DNA of 64,000 nucleotides from Sphingobacteriales bacterium 50-39 (GCA_001898505.1 MKTZ01000020.1:124001-188000); one strand, 5' to 3'. Counted from the first letter of the stretch, positions 44,757 to 57,160 are shown. Made by a program: numbers and translations. The notes: a model not told the origin generated them from the letters alone.

Positions 44757-47700
44757 CAATAATGCTCTCAACGCCGCCCGGCCGGTATGGACGATATTTG
44801 CATCCCCGGCCTTCCTCCCCTCGTACTGAATGCTTAGCTCCAGGCTGCTGCCCAGCTTCTTCGTGAGGTCCACATTCCACAAATAGTTCTTTCCAGGCAT
44901 CAGGCCCTCCAGTATCACATAAGAAATGGAAGAGCTGGAACTGGCGGCGCTGCCGTCCTTCAGCTTATAGACTATCTGGTTATAAGTGAACTTCGACTGT
45001 ATAGACGTGCTTTGAACGATATTATACTTGAATTCCATATTGTACGCGCTGGAAGTATAATGCTGCCCGCCGAATTCCGGGTCATTCACCTTGGAGCTTA
45101 GCTTATATCCCATGCCGACGCGGAAATTGGCGCCCTTGGTATAGGTGATATTCGGCTCTGTGGAGAACTGTCGCAGAAAATAATTGCTGCTATCGAAATT
45201 CGCGCCGGTGTTGCTCAGCTGATTGGTCCCCTGTCGCAGGATAGTGTTAAAAGCCACTCTCCGGCTGATATTGATCCTTATCCGCGCCATCCACTCCACC
45301 AGCTGTCTCGTCTCATATCCATAGGTCAGCAGGGTCTTGGAACCGTTACGGGTATTGCTGAGATCGACACCCCAGTGCGGGTCCGTTCTGTTGAAAGAAA
45401 GAGTATTCACCACGACGATCGTGCGGGTGATAAGAGATGTATCGTCCAGGGGAGCCTTGAATGGATTCAATTGCACTACCCCCTTCGCCTGCTGCTTCTG
45501 GGACAGCTGCAGCGAGGATTGAAGCATAAACCTCCCCAGCAGACGGCTGAAGGAGCTACCTTTTACCATATCCACTACAGCACGGGGATTCAACGTAATG
45601 CTATAGTTGAAGGTATTGTAGTTGGCCTTGATATACACGTTGCTGGGAGTATATACCTTTATATACTGCGCCTGATCCTGGAATTGCGCCAATACAAATT
45701 CGGTCAGCTGCTGGATGCCGTCCTTATTCGCATCGATCCACGCATATTGTCCCGTCCCTGCGGGGACCTTCAGATAAGTGAAATTCTTCTTCTGCTCCTG
45801 CCCCGATCCTACCTCATACAATACATTCCCTTTCAACAACCCCTTCCATTCGTTGATGAGATATTCCGCCCGCCCTAACAAACTGTTGTCCGCCGTCTGA
45901 TTTGTCAGACCGCTCCGGACGATATCCAGCTTGCGATAGGTGGCATTCAAATGGAACTGATGATGAGGGTTCTTCAGAAGGTCTACGGTAAAATTAAAGG
46001 TCCTGCTCCTGTCCCCCATGATAAGGGACTTGCCATAAGGATAGCTGTTCTCCCGGGTGGTAAAGGACATCCCCCAATGATTTCGCTTATTGTCGGCACT
46101 TCTGAGATATGCCTGGAAGGTCTGAAAAGCATAGCTCGTCGCAGTTATGGTATCGGTCTGCTTGTCCCTCTGCTGGTTGCTCTCCACGGCCCAGGTTGCT
46201 CCGATGGTGTAGTTCTTCAGGTGGACAAATTGCTTGGACAGATCGATCGTCGGACGAATAAAAGACCCCTTATATGTAATGCTGTCGGTGCTGGTGATGC
46301 TCAACTGATCATTCAAATGCCATCCCTTGATATTCTGCTTTTGCGTAAAAATATGTCGTGTGCCGCTGAATCCATCTCCCCGCTGGTATCGTGCAATGTC
46401 ATATCGCAAGAGGTTCAACTTTTTGTCACCCAGCTGAAGACCCGCATTATATATCTTCTCCGTGGCAGTCCCGGCATTCAATGACAGCCCCCAATCGCGG
46501 TTGAACTCTACTGGACGAAGACGTTCCAGAGGCTTGAAATTATTCTGCACATACTCATATCCTGCATTCGATGTCAGCTCACGCCCCTTGGCGGCAGACC
46601 CCATCGGCAAGGAATTTTTAAAAGAGAACTTCGCCGCATAGCCGTCATCATTCCCCTTGTCGATGGTGGACAGCGTATTGACATCATAGTGGCTTTTGGC
46701 AACCTCCGCGCTCAACGCTGTACGCTTGTTCGGCGTATAGTCGGCGCCTACGGTCATCACCTGTTGTGTCTTGGGTGTTACGAGAAATTGGGCCGCTTCG
46801 TAAGAACCCTGCATCTGGCCGTTCACGGGGGTTACCCAGCTATATACATTCCCATTGACCCCATTAAGGTCCTGTACATAGTTGCCATAACCAAGTCCTA
46901 CATTGGCAAAGGACAGATTGTACAGCGTGTTGGCAGCATCCGTGGAAAATACATAGACGGAGTCATGAATGACGATGCCTGCCGCATTCTTATAGGTAGT
47001 ATCCACCTTCTTGTACAATATCTTCCCTGCCGCAAAGGTATCCACATTGGCGACAGGATAAAAAGCATGGGTGATGCTATCCCCCAGCTTGTTCAGGAAT
47101 TTATCCTGGTCGGGGGTCAGGCTCTGGTTGATGGGTGAGTTCCTGGAATCGCTGTTGCTGAACAGACCCATCCGGACCTTTAGCTTATTGCTCAGGACGG
47201 CCTCGTCGTAGAGATAAAGATTCACATTGAGATAGTTCCTGTCCGCATATTCGAATTCCACCTGTATACGCGCATCCTGCGTAATCATACGACCCGCTGT
47301 GAACGTCACTTCTGCCGTATTGTAGTTGATCACATAGTCCTGGTCCTCGCCTCTTTGCATCAGTTGCCCGTCGATGTATATTTTTTCCGTCCCTGCCAGC
47401 ACTATAAAATATAGCTCTCCATTTGCGCCCTGTAATTTATAGGGCCCCTGGTTCCCCTCCAATCCCTGAAAAATGTTCCGGGTAAATTTTCCCTTGGCAA
47501 TGGCCGCACTGACAAGGGTCTTATTGGAAAAGTTTTTTGATAGCTGGCTGGTGGTCTCGAAAGAGGCTCCCTGCATCCGCTTGTAAAAATTGAGAAAATA
47601 GTTCTGATTTTGCCGCAGGTCGATATCTCCCATGGACAGGGCCCAGTTCTTCTTCTTAAATTGAAGAAAGATCTTGTCGAACTCATTCAGGTCAGCCGTG

Positions 47701-48326
47701 GTGCCGTCCGGCTGAATGGGGATATTATTGTCGGTGATGGCAGCGGAGATCTCAATGCTGTCGGCCAGGTAACCGCTGATCTGCAGATTGAGATTGGAAG
47801 TAACCACGGCATCCTGGCTGTTGCCAAAGGTGATGCTCCGTCCAAAGCTGCCGTTGTAGGTGATATTGCCGAAATTGAAAAAGTTATCGTTATTCGCCAT
47901 CCTGGACCCGCCATTGAAGACATAGGGGCTGGCCAAAAAATGACTCTCGATACTGTCATAGCTGAAATGCTTAGCAGGCCTGTTCATGCGATATGGCAGG
48001 CTGCGGTACACTACCAGGATACTGTCCTGTCCGGGAGGAGGATGCAGCCAGGTCAGCGTCCCATTGACCCAATCGATGCTATAGGCGGTATCGCTGACAT
48101 CTTTTGGGAAAAAAGCCCCCGGAACAATGCTGGACGAGTCGAAGGGTATCCTGCCCGCCCGTACGGGTATATACTTCCGGTGCAGGTTCGACAGGCTGGA
48201 GACGGCTGGATGGGGCCGCCGGATGCTATCGGGCAAATGGGCTCCCAACGGGGGGCGCTGCCCCATCGCCACAAAGGATACGCCGCAACAAAGCAGAGTC
48301 AGTATAAGCAGCCTTACAATCAACAA
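44754..48326 (-). CDS. Large exported outer-membrane-type protein, uncharacterised
   Basis: 1190 aa. The N-terminus is a signal peptide (LLILTLLCCGVSFVAMGQ). The rest is rich in alternating aromatic and polar residues (YNGSFGRSITFGNSQ, YFLNFYKRMQGASFETTS, many NLYLYD- and YIKANYNTF-type strands), as in large outer-membrane beta-barrels. The end, LSIQYEGRKAGDANIVHTGRAALRALL, fits a barrel terminus. No ATG precedes the signal: an in-frame TAA lies a few codons upstream, so translation starts at TTG 48326 or TTG 48323; the first ATG would remove the signal. I do not recognise a named family. The role is unknown. Confidence 0.7.
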   Translation of the reverse strand: MLIVRLLILTLLCCGVSFVAMGQRPPLGAHLPDSIRRPHPAVSSLSNLHRKYIPVRAGRIPFDSSSIVPGAFFPKDVSDTAYSIDWVNGTLTWLHPPPGQDSILVVYRSLPYRMNRPAKHFSYDSIESHFLASPYVFNGGSRMANNDNFFNFGNITYNGSFGRSITFGNSQDAVVTSNLNLQISGYLADSIEISAAITDNNIPIQPDGTTADLNEFDKIFLQFKKKNWALSMGDIDLRQNQNYFLNFYKRMQGASFETTSQLSKNFSNKTLVSAAIAKGKFTRNIFQGLEGNQGPYKLQGANGELYFIVLAGTEKIYIDGQLMQRGEDQDYVINYNTAEVTFTAGRMITQDARIQVEFEYADRNYLNVNLYLYDEAVLSNKLKVRMGLFSNSDSRNSPINQSLTPDQDKFLNKLGDSITHAFYPVANVDTFAAGKILYKKVDTTYKNAAGIVIHDSVYVFSTDAANTLYNLSFANVGLGYGNYVQDLNGVNGNVYSWVTPVNGQMQGSYEAAQFLVTPKTQQVMTVGADYTPNKRTALSAEVAKSHYDVNTLSTIDKGNDDGYAAKFSFKNSLPMGSAAKGRELTSNAGYEYVQNNFKPLERLRPVEFNRDWGLSLNAGTATEKIYNAGLQLGDKKLNLLRYDIARYQRGDGFSGTRHIFTQKQNIKGWHLNDQLSITSTDSITYKGSFIRPTIDLSKQFVHLKNYTIGATWAVESNQQRDKQTDTITATSYAFQTFQAYLRSADNKRNHWGMSFTTRENSYPYGKSLIMGDRSRTFNFTVDLLKNPHHQFHLNATYRKLDIVRSGLTNQTADNSLLGRAEYLINEWKGLLKGNVLYEVGSGQEQKKNFTYLKVPAGTGQYAWIDANKDGIQQLTEFVLAQFQDQAQYIKVYTPSNVYIKANYNTFNYSITLNPRAVVDMVKGSSFSRLLGRFMLQSSLQLSQKQQAKGVVQLNPFKAPLDDTSLITRTIVVVNTLSFNRTDPHWGVDLSNTRNGSKTLLTYGYETRQLVEWMARIRINISRRVAFNTILRQGTNQLSNTGANFDSSNYFLRQFSTEPNITYTKGANFRVGMGYKLSSKVNDPEFGGQHYTSSAYNMEFKYNIVQSTSIQSKFTYNQIVYKLKDGSAASSSSSISYVILEGLMPGKNYLWNVDLTKKLGSSLELSIQYEGRKAGDANIVHTGRAALRALL

Positions 48327-48481
48327 CCGGGATTTCTCTTAAAATGCTTAAAATTAGGAATTTATTGTACAGAAAGCCCTGGATAGCCAATTTGTAAAGA
48401 TTTAACAGATCCTCTGCTACGGGATACCTATAAGCTTTGTCAAGTAGGTAATATTTCTGACCCCAAACCCTTTCCCAGGAC

Positions 48482-49387
48482 ATGAATACAAAATTACCCT
48501 TACTGCTGCTGATCGCATCCTCTTTATCCCTGCCCGGCTGCATTCACCCTCCCCAACAGGCTTTTTATACCAGCCCGGTCCACGGATATTCCAATGAGTA
48601 TCACCCCCTTCCCCAGGTGACAGACAGCGCCCGTACAGCCTTTTATGCGCAAACGGGCTTTTTCTCGGGTGACGCCAATACGCTCGGCAGGGACAATGTA
48701 AATGCCTTCCATGGTTCCTTTACCATCGCCCATCACACGGGCATGCTCCAGGCATGGTATGGCGGGGACCTGGGCCTGGGCAGCTATCATATGGGTCGGT
48801 GGGATGCTACTCCGGATATTCCATATTATCCCTTCCCTGCCCCTCCGTCGGTGCCTTTCAACGCGGATGTACTGAATAGCTATTCAGGCAATCATTTCTT
48901 CGGTACAGCAGGCTTTCACGGAGGCGCCAATATCGTTGTCCCGGTGGCCGGCGGGGAATGGCGGATCATCGGCCTGGAAGGTTCCTTCAACCATGAGTTC
49001 GGGCAATACCTGAGCATCCGTCAGAAATTACCCGATACTGCCGCCTCCATCATAGCCCGTAGCGCCAGCTATGGCACCCTGGGGATCTATTCCGAGCTCA
49101 TTGGCAGCACGAAGAATGGAGAATTTGGGTTTCGTCTTGGGTTGGGAAGAGCGCTGGGACGCCCCTATTGGAATCCGGACGTTTATGATTATAGGGCCGG
49201 ACATTATATTTCTTACAGGTATTTCACCATGGGCGCCCATTACACGTATGACCGGTATACGTTCTTTGGACAATTCAACTTTGCTACCAGGACGGATGGA
49301 GCCAGTATCGGCATAGCCTACCGGCTGAACAGACCACGTACCGCCCCGGCCCGGTCCTCTCACAGACGTGAAGTGCTGTATAAATGA
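48482..49387 (+). CDS. Lipoprotein with beta-rich outer-membrane-like domain
   Basis: 301 aa. The signal ends in LSLPGC at about residue 19, a lipobox, so it is likely lipidated. The body is Gly/aromatic-rich and beta-strand-like (GSFTIAHHTGMLQAWYGGDLGLGSYHM, FMGAHYTYDRYTFFGQFNF-type segments), as in small outer-membrane barrels or porin-like proteins. No characterised family is recognised. It diverges from the 1190-aa gene with 155 bases between them, in which I see no clear element. Its stop is 4 bases from the ABC-F gene end. Confidence 0.65.
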   Translation: MNTKLPLLLLIASSLSLPGCIHPPQQAFYTSPVHGYSNEYHPLPQVTDSARTAFYAQTGFFSGDANTLGRDNVNAFHGSFTIAHHTGMLQAWYGGDLGLGSYHMGRWDATPDIPYYPFPAPPSVPFNADVLNSYSGNHFFGTAGFHGGANIVVPVAGGEWRIIGLEGSFNHEFGQYLSIRQKLPDTAASIIARSASYGTLGIYSELIGSTKNGEFGFRLGLGRALGRPYWNPDVYDYRAGHYISYRYFTMGAHYTYDRYTFFGQFNFATRTDGASIGIAYRLNRPRTAPARSSHRREVLYK

Positions 49388-49390
49388 TCT

Positions 49391-51103
<1,713 letters not shown>

Positions 51104-51868
51104 TTATTTATCGCTGGAAAGCCCTGAAACCCCGTATTCTGCATTCAGACGGGCAATATTGCTGATGGATATCTCCTTGGGACAGACGGCTTCACAGGCT
51201 CCGGTAGCCGTACAGCTGCCAAACCCTTCCTTGTCCATTTGGGCTACCATGGCAGTCACCCGGGTCTTACGCTCGGGGCCACCCTGGGGCAACAGGGCCA
51301 GATGAGAGACCTTCGCAGAGACAAACAACAAGGCAGAAGCATTCTTGCAGGCAGCTACACAGGCTCCACAGCCGATACAGGCCGCCGATGCAAAGGCGGT
51401 ATCAGCCTTGTCCTTCTCGACGGGAATGGAATTGGCATCGACGGCATTTCCCGTATTGACGGATATATACCCGCCCGCCTGGATGATCCTGTCAAAGGCG
51501 CTCCTGTCTACGACCAGGTCCTTGATGACGGGGAATGCGTTGGCCCTCCAGGGTTCCACCACGATGGTATCCCCATCTTTGAACGCACGCATATGCAGCT
51601 GACAAGTGGTAGTACCTTCCCAGGGACCGTGCGGCCTGCCATTGATATACATGGAACACATACCGCAAATGCCTTCCCGGCAGTCATGGTCAAAAGAAAT
51701 GGGATCTTTCCCCTCCGTGACCAGCCGCTCATTCAGGACATCAAACATCTCCAAAAAGGACATTTCCGAAGAAATATCGCTAACGGAATAAGTCTCAAAA
51801 CCCCCACGGTCCTTCTTGTTCTTTTGCCTCCATACTTTCAGCGTGAGATTCATCGTGTAATGTTCCAT
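51104..51868 (-). CDS. sdhB: Succinate dehydrogenase / fumarate reductase iron-sulfur subunit
   Basis: 254 aa. The N-terminal [2Fe-2S] ferredoxin-like domain has [15 protein letters not shown]. The C-terminal half has [13 protein letters not shown] and CEAVCPKEI, supplying the [4Fe-4S] and [3Fe-4S] clusters. It carries electrons from SdhA flavin to the quinone site in the membrane. ATG at 51853 is a possible start. In this window it is separated from sdhA by two unrelated genes but lies in the same direction with tiny gaps. Confidence 0.95.
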   Translation of the reverse strand: MEHYTMNLTLKVWRQKNKKDRGGFETYSVSDISSEMSFLEMFDVLNERLVTEGKDPISFDHDCREGICGMCSMYINGRPHGPWEGTTTCQLHMRAFKDGDTIVVEPWRANAFPVIKDLVVDRSAFDRIIQAGGYISVNTGNAVDANSIPVEKDKADTAFASAACIGCGACVAACKNASALLFVSAKVSHLALLPQGGPERKTRVTAMVAQMDKEGFGSCTATGACEAVCPKEISISNIARLNAEYGVSGLSSDK

Positions 51869-51871
51869 ATA

Positions 51872-52282
51872 TTAAATGGTCTTGTTTTTCAAATAATTCA
51901 AATAATCCTTATGCCGGATCTTCACTTTGCCCGACGGGTCGAAATTGTACCAGTAGATCCAGGCCTTTTTCGTCTCCCCCGTACGCAGCCGCACATTGGT
52001 CTTTTTCCGCACAAACTCGGCCGTCTTGTCCTCTGGTCCCGAAAGACCTTCATACTTGTCCAGCACTTTCAATACCCGTTCAGGGTCGGTCAAAAGGAAC
52101 AGGTCCCCGATGACCTCGGTGCCCTTGCTGTCCCGGATGGCGCCTGGATATCTTCCAATATCGTATAAAGACGCTCCAACCTTCCCCTGTCCCACATATT
52201 GCACATGAGCCGCGACCTTATTCTTCAATTTCAGATCGTAATTCTTCCGCAAGGTCCCATATACAAATAAATAGTCGGCCAT
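51872..52282 (-). CDS. Gamma-glutamylcyclotransferase-like (AIG2/GGCT) protein
   Basis: 136 aa. The family motif is LFVYGTLRKNYDLKLKN near the N-terminus, with a catalytic-type Glu in LDKYEGLSG near residue 80. Such enzymes release 5-oxoproline from gamma-glutamyl peptides; many small members are of unknown substrate. It lies inside the sdh operon, 3 bases from sdhB and 2 bases from the next gene upstream, so it is probably cotranscribed. Confidence 0.85.
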   Translation of the reverse strand: MADYLFVYGTLRKNYDLKLKNKVAAHVQYVGQGKVGASLYDIGRYPGAIRDSKGTEVIGDLFLLTDPERVLKVLDKYEGLSGPEDKTAEFVRKKTNVRLRTGETKKAWIYWYNFDPSGKVKIRHKDYLNYLKNKTI

Positions 52283-52284
52283 CT

Positions 52285-52722
52285 CTATACGTATTCTAAA
52301 AGAGCTTTCAATTTTTCAAAACTGTATTTTTCGATCCACACCCGGCAGTTTGGTTCGTCTTTGATCTTCTTTAGATAATAATCGAAGATCTCATTCACTT
52401 CCTCAAATTTGATCTGCCGCCTCGAATACAATACTCCGATGAATTCAAAAAAGTTTAAAAAATCGGTGAACTTTTCTTCATTTTCCCGCTGGTTCGGCCC
52501 CGAAAGCTTGCCAGGGAGCTCATCATAATCCAGCCAGCCCCTCACTTCTTTATAAACAGAACTTTCAAAAAACTTCTCGAACAGCGATTTCACCCATTCT
52601 GCCCGCTTGAGCCTGGTCTGGTTCAAATAATTGATGGCAGCTACCAATACACCGGCCCCTGTTGCCAGCGCACCGATGATCTTTGCCCCCCATTCTATCC
52701 ATTCAGGCCAGGTCCATTCCAT
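52285..52722 (-). CDS. Small protein with one membrane helix, unknown
   Basis: 145 aa. One helix at about 12-30 (GAKIIGALATGAGVLVAAINYL) is followed by a cytoplasmic helical domain with many aromatic and acidic residues (FEKFFESSVYKEVRGWLDYDELPG, FLNFFEFIGVLYS, IFDYYLKKIKDEPNCR). I do not recognise a family. It lies between sdhA and the GGCT-like gene with gaps of 18 and 2 bases, so it is part of the sdh operon by position. GC content and codon use look like its neighbours by eye. Confidence 0.65.
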   Translation of the reverse strand: MEWTWPEWIEWGAKIIGALATGAGVLVAAINYLNQTRLKRAEWVKSLFEKFFESSVYKEVRGWLDYDELPGKLSGPNQRENEEKFTDFLNFFEFIGVLYSRRQIKFEEVNEIFDYYLKKIKDEPNCRVWIEKYSFEKLKALLEYV

Positions 52723-52740
52723 AGCATATTGTTTGATCGG

Positions 52741-54714
52741 CTATTTATAGCTTCGCTGACTGGGATGCACTACCTCGAACTCGAGGGGCTCCTTGTGAAG
52801 CTCCCAATTGCCCTCTCCCGTGAATTCCCAGGCAGCCACAAAAGAAAAATGATCATCGTCACGCCTGGCCTCTCCATCCTCTGTCTGCATCTCTTCGCGG
52901 AAATGGCCTCCACAGCTCTCCCTTCTTTGCAGGGCGTCCATGCACATCAGCTCGCCTAATTCAATGAAATCCGCTACCCTGCCCGCCTTATCCAGCTCGG
53001 GGTTGAACTCATCGATATCTCCCGTCACCCGTACATCCCGCCAGAACTCTTCCTTCAGCGCCTTTATCTCCTGAATGGCTTCCTTCAGCCCCGCTTCATT
53101 CCTGGCCATGCCGCACTTGTCCCACATGATCTTGCCCAGCCGTTTGTGAAAGCTTTCGGGGCTTTGCTTGCCATCGATATGTTTTAACTGGCTGATCCTA
53201 TCTGCTACAGCCTTTTCAGCCGCCTCGAACGCAGGATGGGAAGTTGCAATAGCTGCCGTACGTATCTCCCCGGACAGATAATTCCCAATAGTATACGGTA
53301 TCACGAAGTATCCGTCGGCCAGCCCCTGCATCAACGCAGAAGCCCCCAGCCTGTTGGCTCCATGATCACTGAAATTGGCCTCGCCCAGCGCATACAATCC
53401 GGGAACGGTTGTCATCAGCTCATAATCCACCCACAGCCCGCCCATCGTATAATGCACGGCCGGATAGATCCGCATCGGCGTCGTATAAGGATCCTCACCC
53501 GTGATCTTGTTGTACATGTCGAAAAGATTGCCGTACTTCTCCTTTACCACATCGACCCCATGCTTACGGATCTCTTCAGCTGAAGGATTATCGATGCTGT
53601 GTTTACGACATTCTATTTTGCCATATCTTTCGATGGCAGATGCATAATCCAGGTAGACCGCCTGTTTGGAAGACCCTACGCCGAATCCTGCATCGCATCT
53701 TTCCTTGGCGGCCCGGGAAGCCACGTCACGCGGTACCAGGTTACCAAAAGCAGGATATCTTCTTTCTAAATAGTAATCCCTTTCCTCTTCAGGTATCTCG
53801 TTGGGTTTGCGCGGATCGTTCTTTTGTTTGGGAACCCATATCCGGCCGTCATTGCGGAGCGACTCCGACATGAGGGTCAGCTTGGACTGATGATCCCCCG
53901 TGACAGGAATGCAGGTTGGATGTATCTGTGTAAAACAGGGGTTTCCAAAATACGCCCCTTTCTTATGGGCCTTCCAGGCAGCGGTTACATTGCTGCCCAT
54001 GGCGTTGGTAGAAAGATAAAAAACATTACCATATCCGCCGCTGCACAGCAATACGGCATGTCCAAAATGTCTTTCCAGCTGGCCTGTGATCAGGTTGCGC
54101 GCAATAATACCACGGGCCTTCCCATCGATGACCACCACATCCAGCATCTCATGCCGGGTATACATCTCGACATTGCCGAGCGCCACCTGGCGCTCCAGTG
54201 CCTGATAAGCCCCTATCAGCAACTGCTGCCCTGTCTGGCCCGCCGCGTAAAAAGTACGCTGTACCTGGGTCCCACCGAACGACCGGTTGCTGAGCAAGCC
54301 CCCGTATTCACGAGCAAAAGGCACCCCCTGCGCCACACACTGGTCGATAATGTTGGCGCTCACCTCCGCCAGACGATGGACATTGGCTTCACGCGAGCGG
54401 TAGTCGCCTCCCTTTACCGTATCGTAGAACAGACGAAATATGCTGTCCCCGTCATTCTGATAATTTTTGGCGGCATTGATCCCTCCCTGGGCCGCAATGC
54501 TGTGCGCCCGGCGCGGAGAGTCCTGGAAACAAAATGCCTTTACTTTATATCCCAGCTCACCTAAAGCAGCCGCTGCCGAGGCCCCGGCCAGCCCGGTGCC
54601 GATAATGATCACTTCCAGGTTGCGCTTATTCGCAGGATTCACCAGCTTAACATGTCCCTTATAATCTTCCCATTTCTTATCTAAAGGGCCGGCAGGAATG
54701 TTTGATTTCAGCAT
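52741..54714 (-). CDS. sdhA: Succinate dehydrogenase / fumarate reductase flavoprotein subunit
   Basis: 657 aa. FAD-binding [18 protein letters not shown] near residue 38, then the covalent-flavin His in [17 protein letters not shown] near residue 68, a capping domain, and the substrate loop [12 protein letters not shown] and [22 protein letters not shown]. It oxidises succinate to fumarate in the TCA cycle and feeds electrons to sdhB. It is the long form with the single di-haem sdhC, as in Bacteroidota. Confidence 0.97.
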   Translation of the reverse strand: MLKSNIPAGPLDKKWEDYKGHVKLVNPANKRNLEVIIIGTGLAGASAAAALGELGYKVKAFCFQDSPRRAHSIAAQGGINAAKNYQNDGDSIFRLFYDTVKGGDYRSREANVHRLAEVSANIIDQCVAQGVPFAREYGGLLSNRSFGGTQVQRTFYAAGQTGQQLLIGAYQALERQVALGNVEMYTRHEMLDVVVIDGKARGIIARNLITGQLERHFGHAVLLCSGGYGNVFYLSTNAMGSNVTAAWKAHKKGAYFGNPCFTQIHPTCIPVTGDHQSKLTLMSESLRNDGRIWVPKQKNDPRKPNEIPEEERDYYLERRYPAFGNLVPRDVASRAAKERCDAGFGVGSSKQAVYLDYASAIERYGKIECRKHSIDNPSAEEIRKHGVDVVKEKYGNLFDMYNKITGEDPYTTPMRIYPAVHYTMGGLWVDYELMTTVPGLYALGEANFSDHGANRLGASALMQGLADGYFVIPYTIGNYLSGEIRTAAIATSHPAFEAAEKAVADRISQLKHIDGKQSPESFHKRLGKIMWDKCGMARNEAGLKEAIQEIKALKEEFWRDVRVTGDIDEFNPELDKAGRVADFIELGELMCMDALQRRESCGGHFREEMQTEDGEARRDDDHFSFVAAWEFTGEGNWELHKEPLEFEVVHPSQRSYK

Positions 54715-54751
54715 GACGTATATGTTTCTAAGCTTTGTTTATTGTATTCTT

Positions 54752-55438
54752 TTATTGAACCCAGTCAAAATACATAGAGATGGGCATCATGGCAAAGGCC
54801 AGGGGGACGATGATGGAAAAACCAACCCCCACGGCATTGATCAGGTGCAGGTAACGGTTATTGGACAGCCCCAGGCTCCGCCAGGCGCTTTGAAATCCAT
54901 GCAGCAGATGGTAGGCCAGAGAGATACAGGCCACCACATAAAGGATCACTACCCATAATTGAGAAAAAGTATCCTTCATCAGGCCGAACAGATCGTGTAC
55001 GGGAACTCCGCTCTCATAGGTGGCCTCCGACATGTCCGTAAAACGGGAGGGTATCCAGAACTGCTTCCAGTGTATGATGAGAAAGATAAGGACGATGGTG
55101 CCCAGCAGACCCATGCTGCGGGAATACCATTTACTGCCCGCATTGCCCATAGGCACCTGGTAGCCGATGCTTCTCTTCTTCCGGTTTTGAAAGGTCAGGA
55201 CCAGCCCCTGTATGATATGTATAAAAAATCCAACAAACAACCCCACTTCCAGTATACGGATCACGACAGTAGCGCCCATAAAATGAGCAGCCTTGTTGAA
55301 CATCTCACCCCCATCCATGGCCCACATACAGGCATTGATACCTACATGCACCACCAGAAAAAGGATCAGGAATATTCCCGTGAGACCCATTACGAACTTT
55401 TTGCCTACGGAAGAAGTAAAGAATTCAGACCATTTCAT
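54752..55438 (-). CDS. sdhC: Succinate dehydrogenase cytochrome b subunit (di-haem type)
   Basis: 228 aa with five membrane helices. Candidate haem-ligand His residues are seen in FLVVHVG, FFIHIIQG, FLIIHWKQF and LAYHLLHGF. The start KWSEFFTSSVGKKFVMGLTGIFLILFLVVH is typical of the Bacteroidota SdhC. It anchors the complex in the inner membrane and passes electrons to menaquinone. It is the first gene of the operon; a TAAATTTG box lies 46 bases upstream of its ATG. Confidence 0.96.
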   Translation of the reverse strand: MKWSEFFTSSVGKKFVMGLTGIFLILFLVVHVGINACMWAMDGGEMFNKAAHFMGATVVIRILEVGLFVGFFIHIIQGLVLTFQNRKKRSIGYQVPMGNAGSKWYSRSMGLLGTIVLIFLIIHWKQFWIPSRFTDMSEATYESGVPVHDLFGLMKDTFSQLWVVILYVVACISLAYHLLHGFQSAWRSLGLSNNRYLHLINAVGVGFSIIVPLAFAMMPISMYFDWVQ

Positions 55439-55484
55439 AATTTGACTGCTATATTATAAGTGAAACCGACCTCGGAGAACTGCG

Positions 55485-55492
55485 CAAATTTA
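55485..55492 (-). promoter_or_regulatory. -7 box for the sdh operon
   Basis: TAAATTTG on the minus strand matches TAnnTTTG, 46 bases before the sdhC ATG. A T-rich stretch at 55507-55514 lies near the -33 position. Confidence 0.5.
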
Positions 55493-55763
55493 GCACAGGA
55501 ATGCTTTTAAAAAATCTTTTACTTTAACTTTTTTACACTGATGATCAACCCCTCACGGAGGACTTCCACCCATTTTTCATGTTAAATCCCCGTTGTTTAG
55601 TATATTAGCCGCCAATTTTGGGCCGTTCCGGACCTTGGCGCAGGCTGTCTGCCCGATCACGCCCGGATACAACGCCAAAGAACCGCAGGTTCTTGTCCCG
55701 TGGACGGACATTAATTATGAGGGTGTTTCGTGTAGTGGGGAATTAAAAAACAATGTGACAAAC
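55493..55763 (+). promoter_or_regulatory. accD upstream region, about 270 bases
   Basis: An open frame in phase with accD begins at a TTG at 55593, but its first 57 codons do not look like AccD and the ATG at 55764 is preferred. A CAATTTTG stretch at about 55611-55618, with GTTGTTTAG about 18 bases before it, resembles a Bacteroidota promoter and would give a leader of about 140 bases. Nothing else is recognised here. Confidence 0.35.
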
Positions 55764-56681
55764 ATGAAGACCATGAAAGAGGAAGACTTTGAAGCAAACC
55801 TGGCAGGTGATGAAGGGCAAAGTGAAGAGAGCAAGAGCGGTTGGTTCAGGCGCATCAAAAAAGGCATTCTGACAAGTACAGCCGAAAAAAAGGAAACTCC
55901 CGAGGGCCTTTGGACCAAGTGCCCGAACTGCAATTATATATGTACGGTGACGGAATTGAGGGAAAACCTCTTCGTATGCCCTAAATGCAGTCACCACCAT
56001 CGCATCGGCAGCAGCGAATACTTTGAAATCCTTTTTAACGACAATCAATATGAAGTGCTGTTCGAGAACATCCGGTCAAAGGACTTCCTTCACTTCACCG
56101 ACCTGAAATCCTACCAGAAACGACTGGAAGAAACATGGGCCAAGACGGATATCACGGACTCTATCCGTGTGGCCGCGGGCGAAATAAAGGAACATAGAAT
56201 GGTGGTAGGATGTATGGATTTTGAATTCATCGGCGGCTCCCTGGGCAGCGTCATGGGAGAAAGGATAAGCCGTGCTGCGGACTATTGCCTCGAACACCGT
56301 GTCCCCCTCCTGATCATCTGCAAGTCCGGCGGAGCGCGTATGATGGAGAGCGCCTTCTCATTGATGCAGCTGGCCAAAGTATCCGGTAAGCTGTCCCAGC
56401 TGACAGATGCCAGGATCCCTTATATTTCACTACTCACCGACCCCTCTTTCGGAGGCATTTCCGCGTCCTTCGGTATGCTGGGTGATCTGAATATCGCCGA
56501 ACCCGGCGCCCTCATAGGATTTGCAGGCCCCCGGGTCATCAAAGAGACTATTAAAAAAGACCTTCCGGAAGGCTTCCAGCGCAGCGAATTTCTCCTGGAA
56601 CACGGATTCCTGGATTTTATCGTCAGCCGGAAAGAGCTGAAGGAAAGGATCGCCACCCTGCTGACCCTGTTCAAATCCTGA
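55764..56681 (+). CDS. accD: Acetyl-CoA carboxylase carboxyltransferase beta subunit
   Basis: 305 aa from ATG 55764. The four-Cys zinc finger is CPNC and CPKC around [18 protein letters not shown]; the crotonase-like domain follows with [18 protein letters not shown] and [24 protein letters not shown]. With the alpha subunit (not in the window) it moves carboxyl from biotin to acetyl-CoA to make malonyl-CoA for fatty acids. The N-terminal 35 residues are an acidic, poorly conserved extension. smpB follows 35 bases later. Confidence 0.95.
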   Translation: MKTMKEEDFEANLAGDEGQSEESKSGWFRRIKKGILTSTAEKKETPEGLWTKCPNCNYICTVTELRENLFVCPKCSHHHRIGSSEYFEILFNDNQYEVLFENIRSKDFLHFTDLKSYQKRLEETWAKTDITDSIRVAAGEIKEHRMVVGCMDFEFIGGSLGSVMGERISRAADYCLEHRVPLLIICKSGGARMMESAFSLMQLAKVSGKLSQLTDARIPYISLLTDPSFGGISASFGMLGDLNIAEPGALIGFAGPRVIKETIKKDLPEGFQRSEFLLEHGFLDFIVSRKELKERIATLLTLFKS

Positions 56682-56716
56682 TCCGGGCTCGTTATCCCAA
56701 GGACAGACATTCAATT

Positions 56717-57160
56717 ATGAGCGAGATCAAGAATCGAAGTGCCTATCACGACTATTTCATCGAAGACAAATACGATGCAGGCATGGTATTGGCAGGCACC
56801 GAGGTAAAGTCCATCCGGGAAGGAAAGGTCAACTTCGTGGACAGTTTCTGCACCTTCCACAACGGTGAGCTTTGGGTAAAGAACATGCACATCGCGGAAT
56901 ACAGACTGGGTACCACCAATAACCATATAGCCGTCCACGATCGCAAACTGCTCCTGACCCGCCGCGAGCTGCGCAAGCTGGAGAATAAGCTCAAGGACAA
57001 AGGCTATACCATCATCCCTCTCCGTATCTTCTTCTCCGAAAAAGGCCTCGCCAAAATGGAGATCGGGCTGGCCAGGGGAAAGAAGCTTTATGATAAAAGG
57101 GAGAGCATCAAACAAAGGGACACCGAAAAAGAAATAAAAAGGTATCTTAACAGGCCATAA
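56717..57160 (+). CDS. smpB: SsrA-binding protein SmpB
   Basis: 147 aa. Typical SmpB sequence: [34 protein letters not shown], then [21 protein letters not shown] and the basic C-terminal tail [20 protein letters not shown]. It binds tmRNA and brings it to stalled ribosomes for trans-translation. The tmRNA gene is not seen in this window. The next gene starts 7 bases on. Confidence 0.97.
   Translation: MSEIKNRSAYHDYFIEDKYDAGMVLAGTEVKSIREGKVNFVDSFCTFHNGELWVKNMHIAEYRLGTTNNHIAVHDRKLLLTRRELRKLENKLKDKGYTIIPLRIFFSEKGLAKMEIGLARGKKLYDKRESIKQRDTEKEIKRYLNRP

Noticed and set aside
55593..55763. N-terminal extension of the accD frame from TTG 55593
   Set aside because: The extension is not AccD-like and includes a promoter-like stretch.
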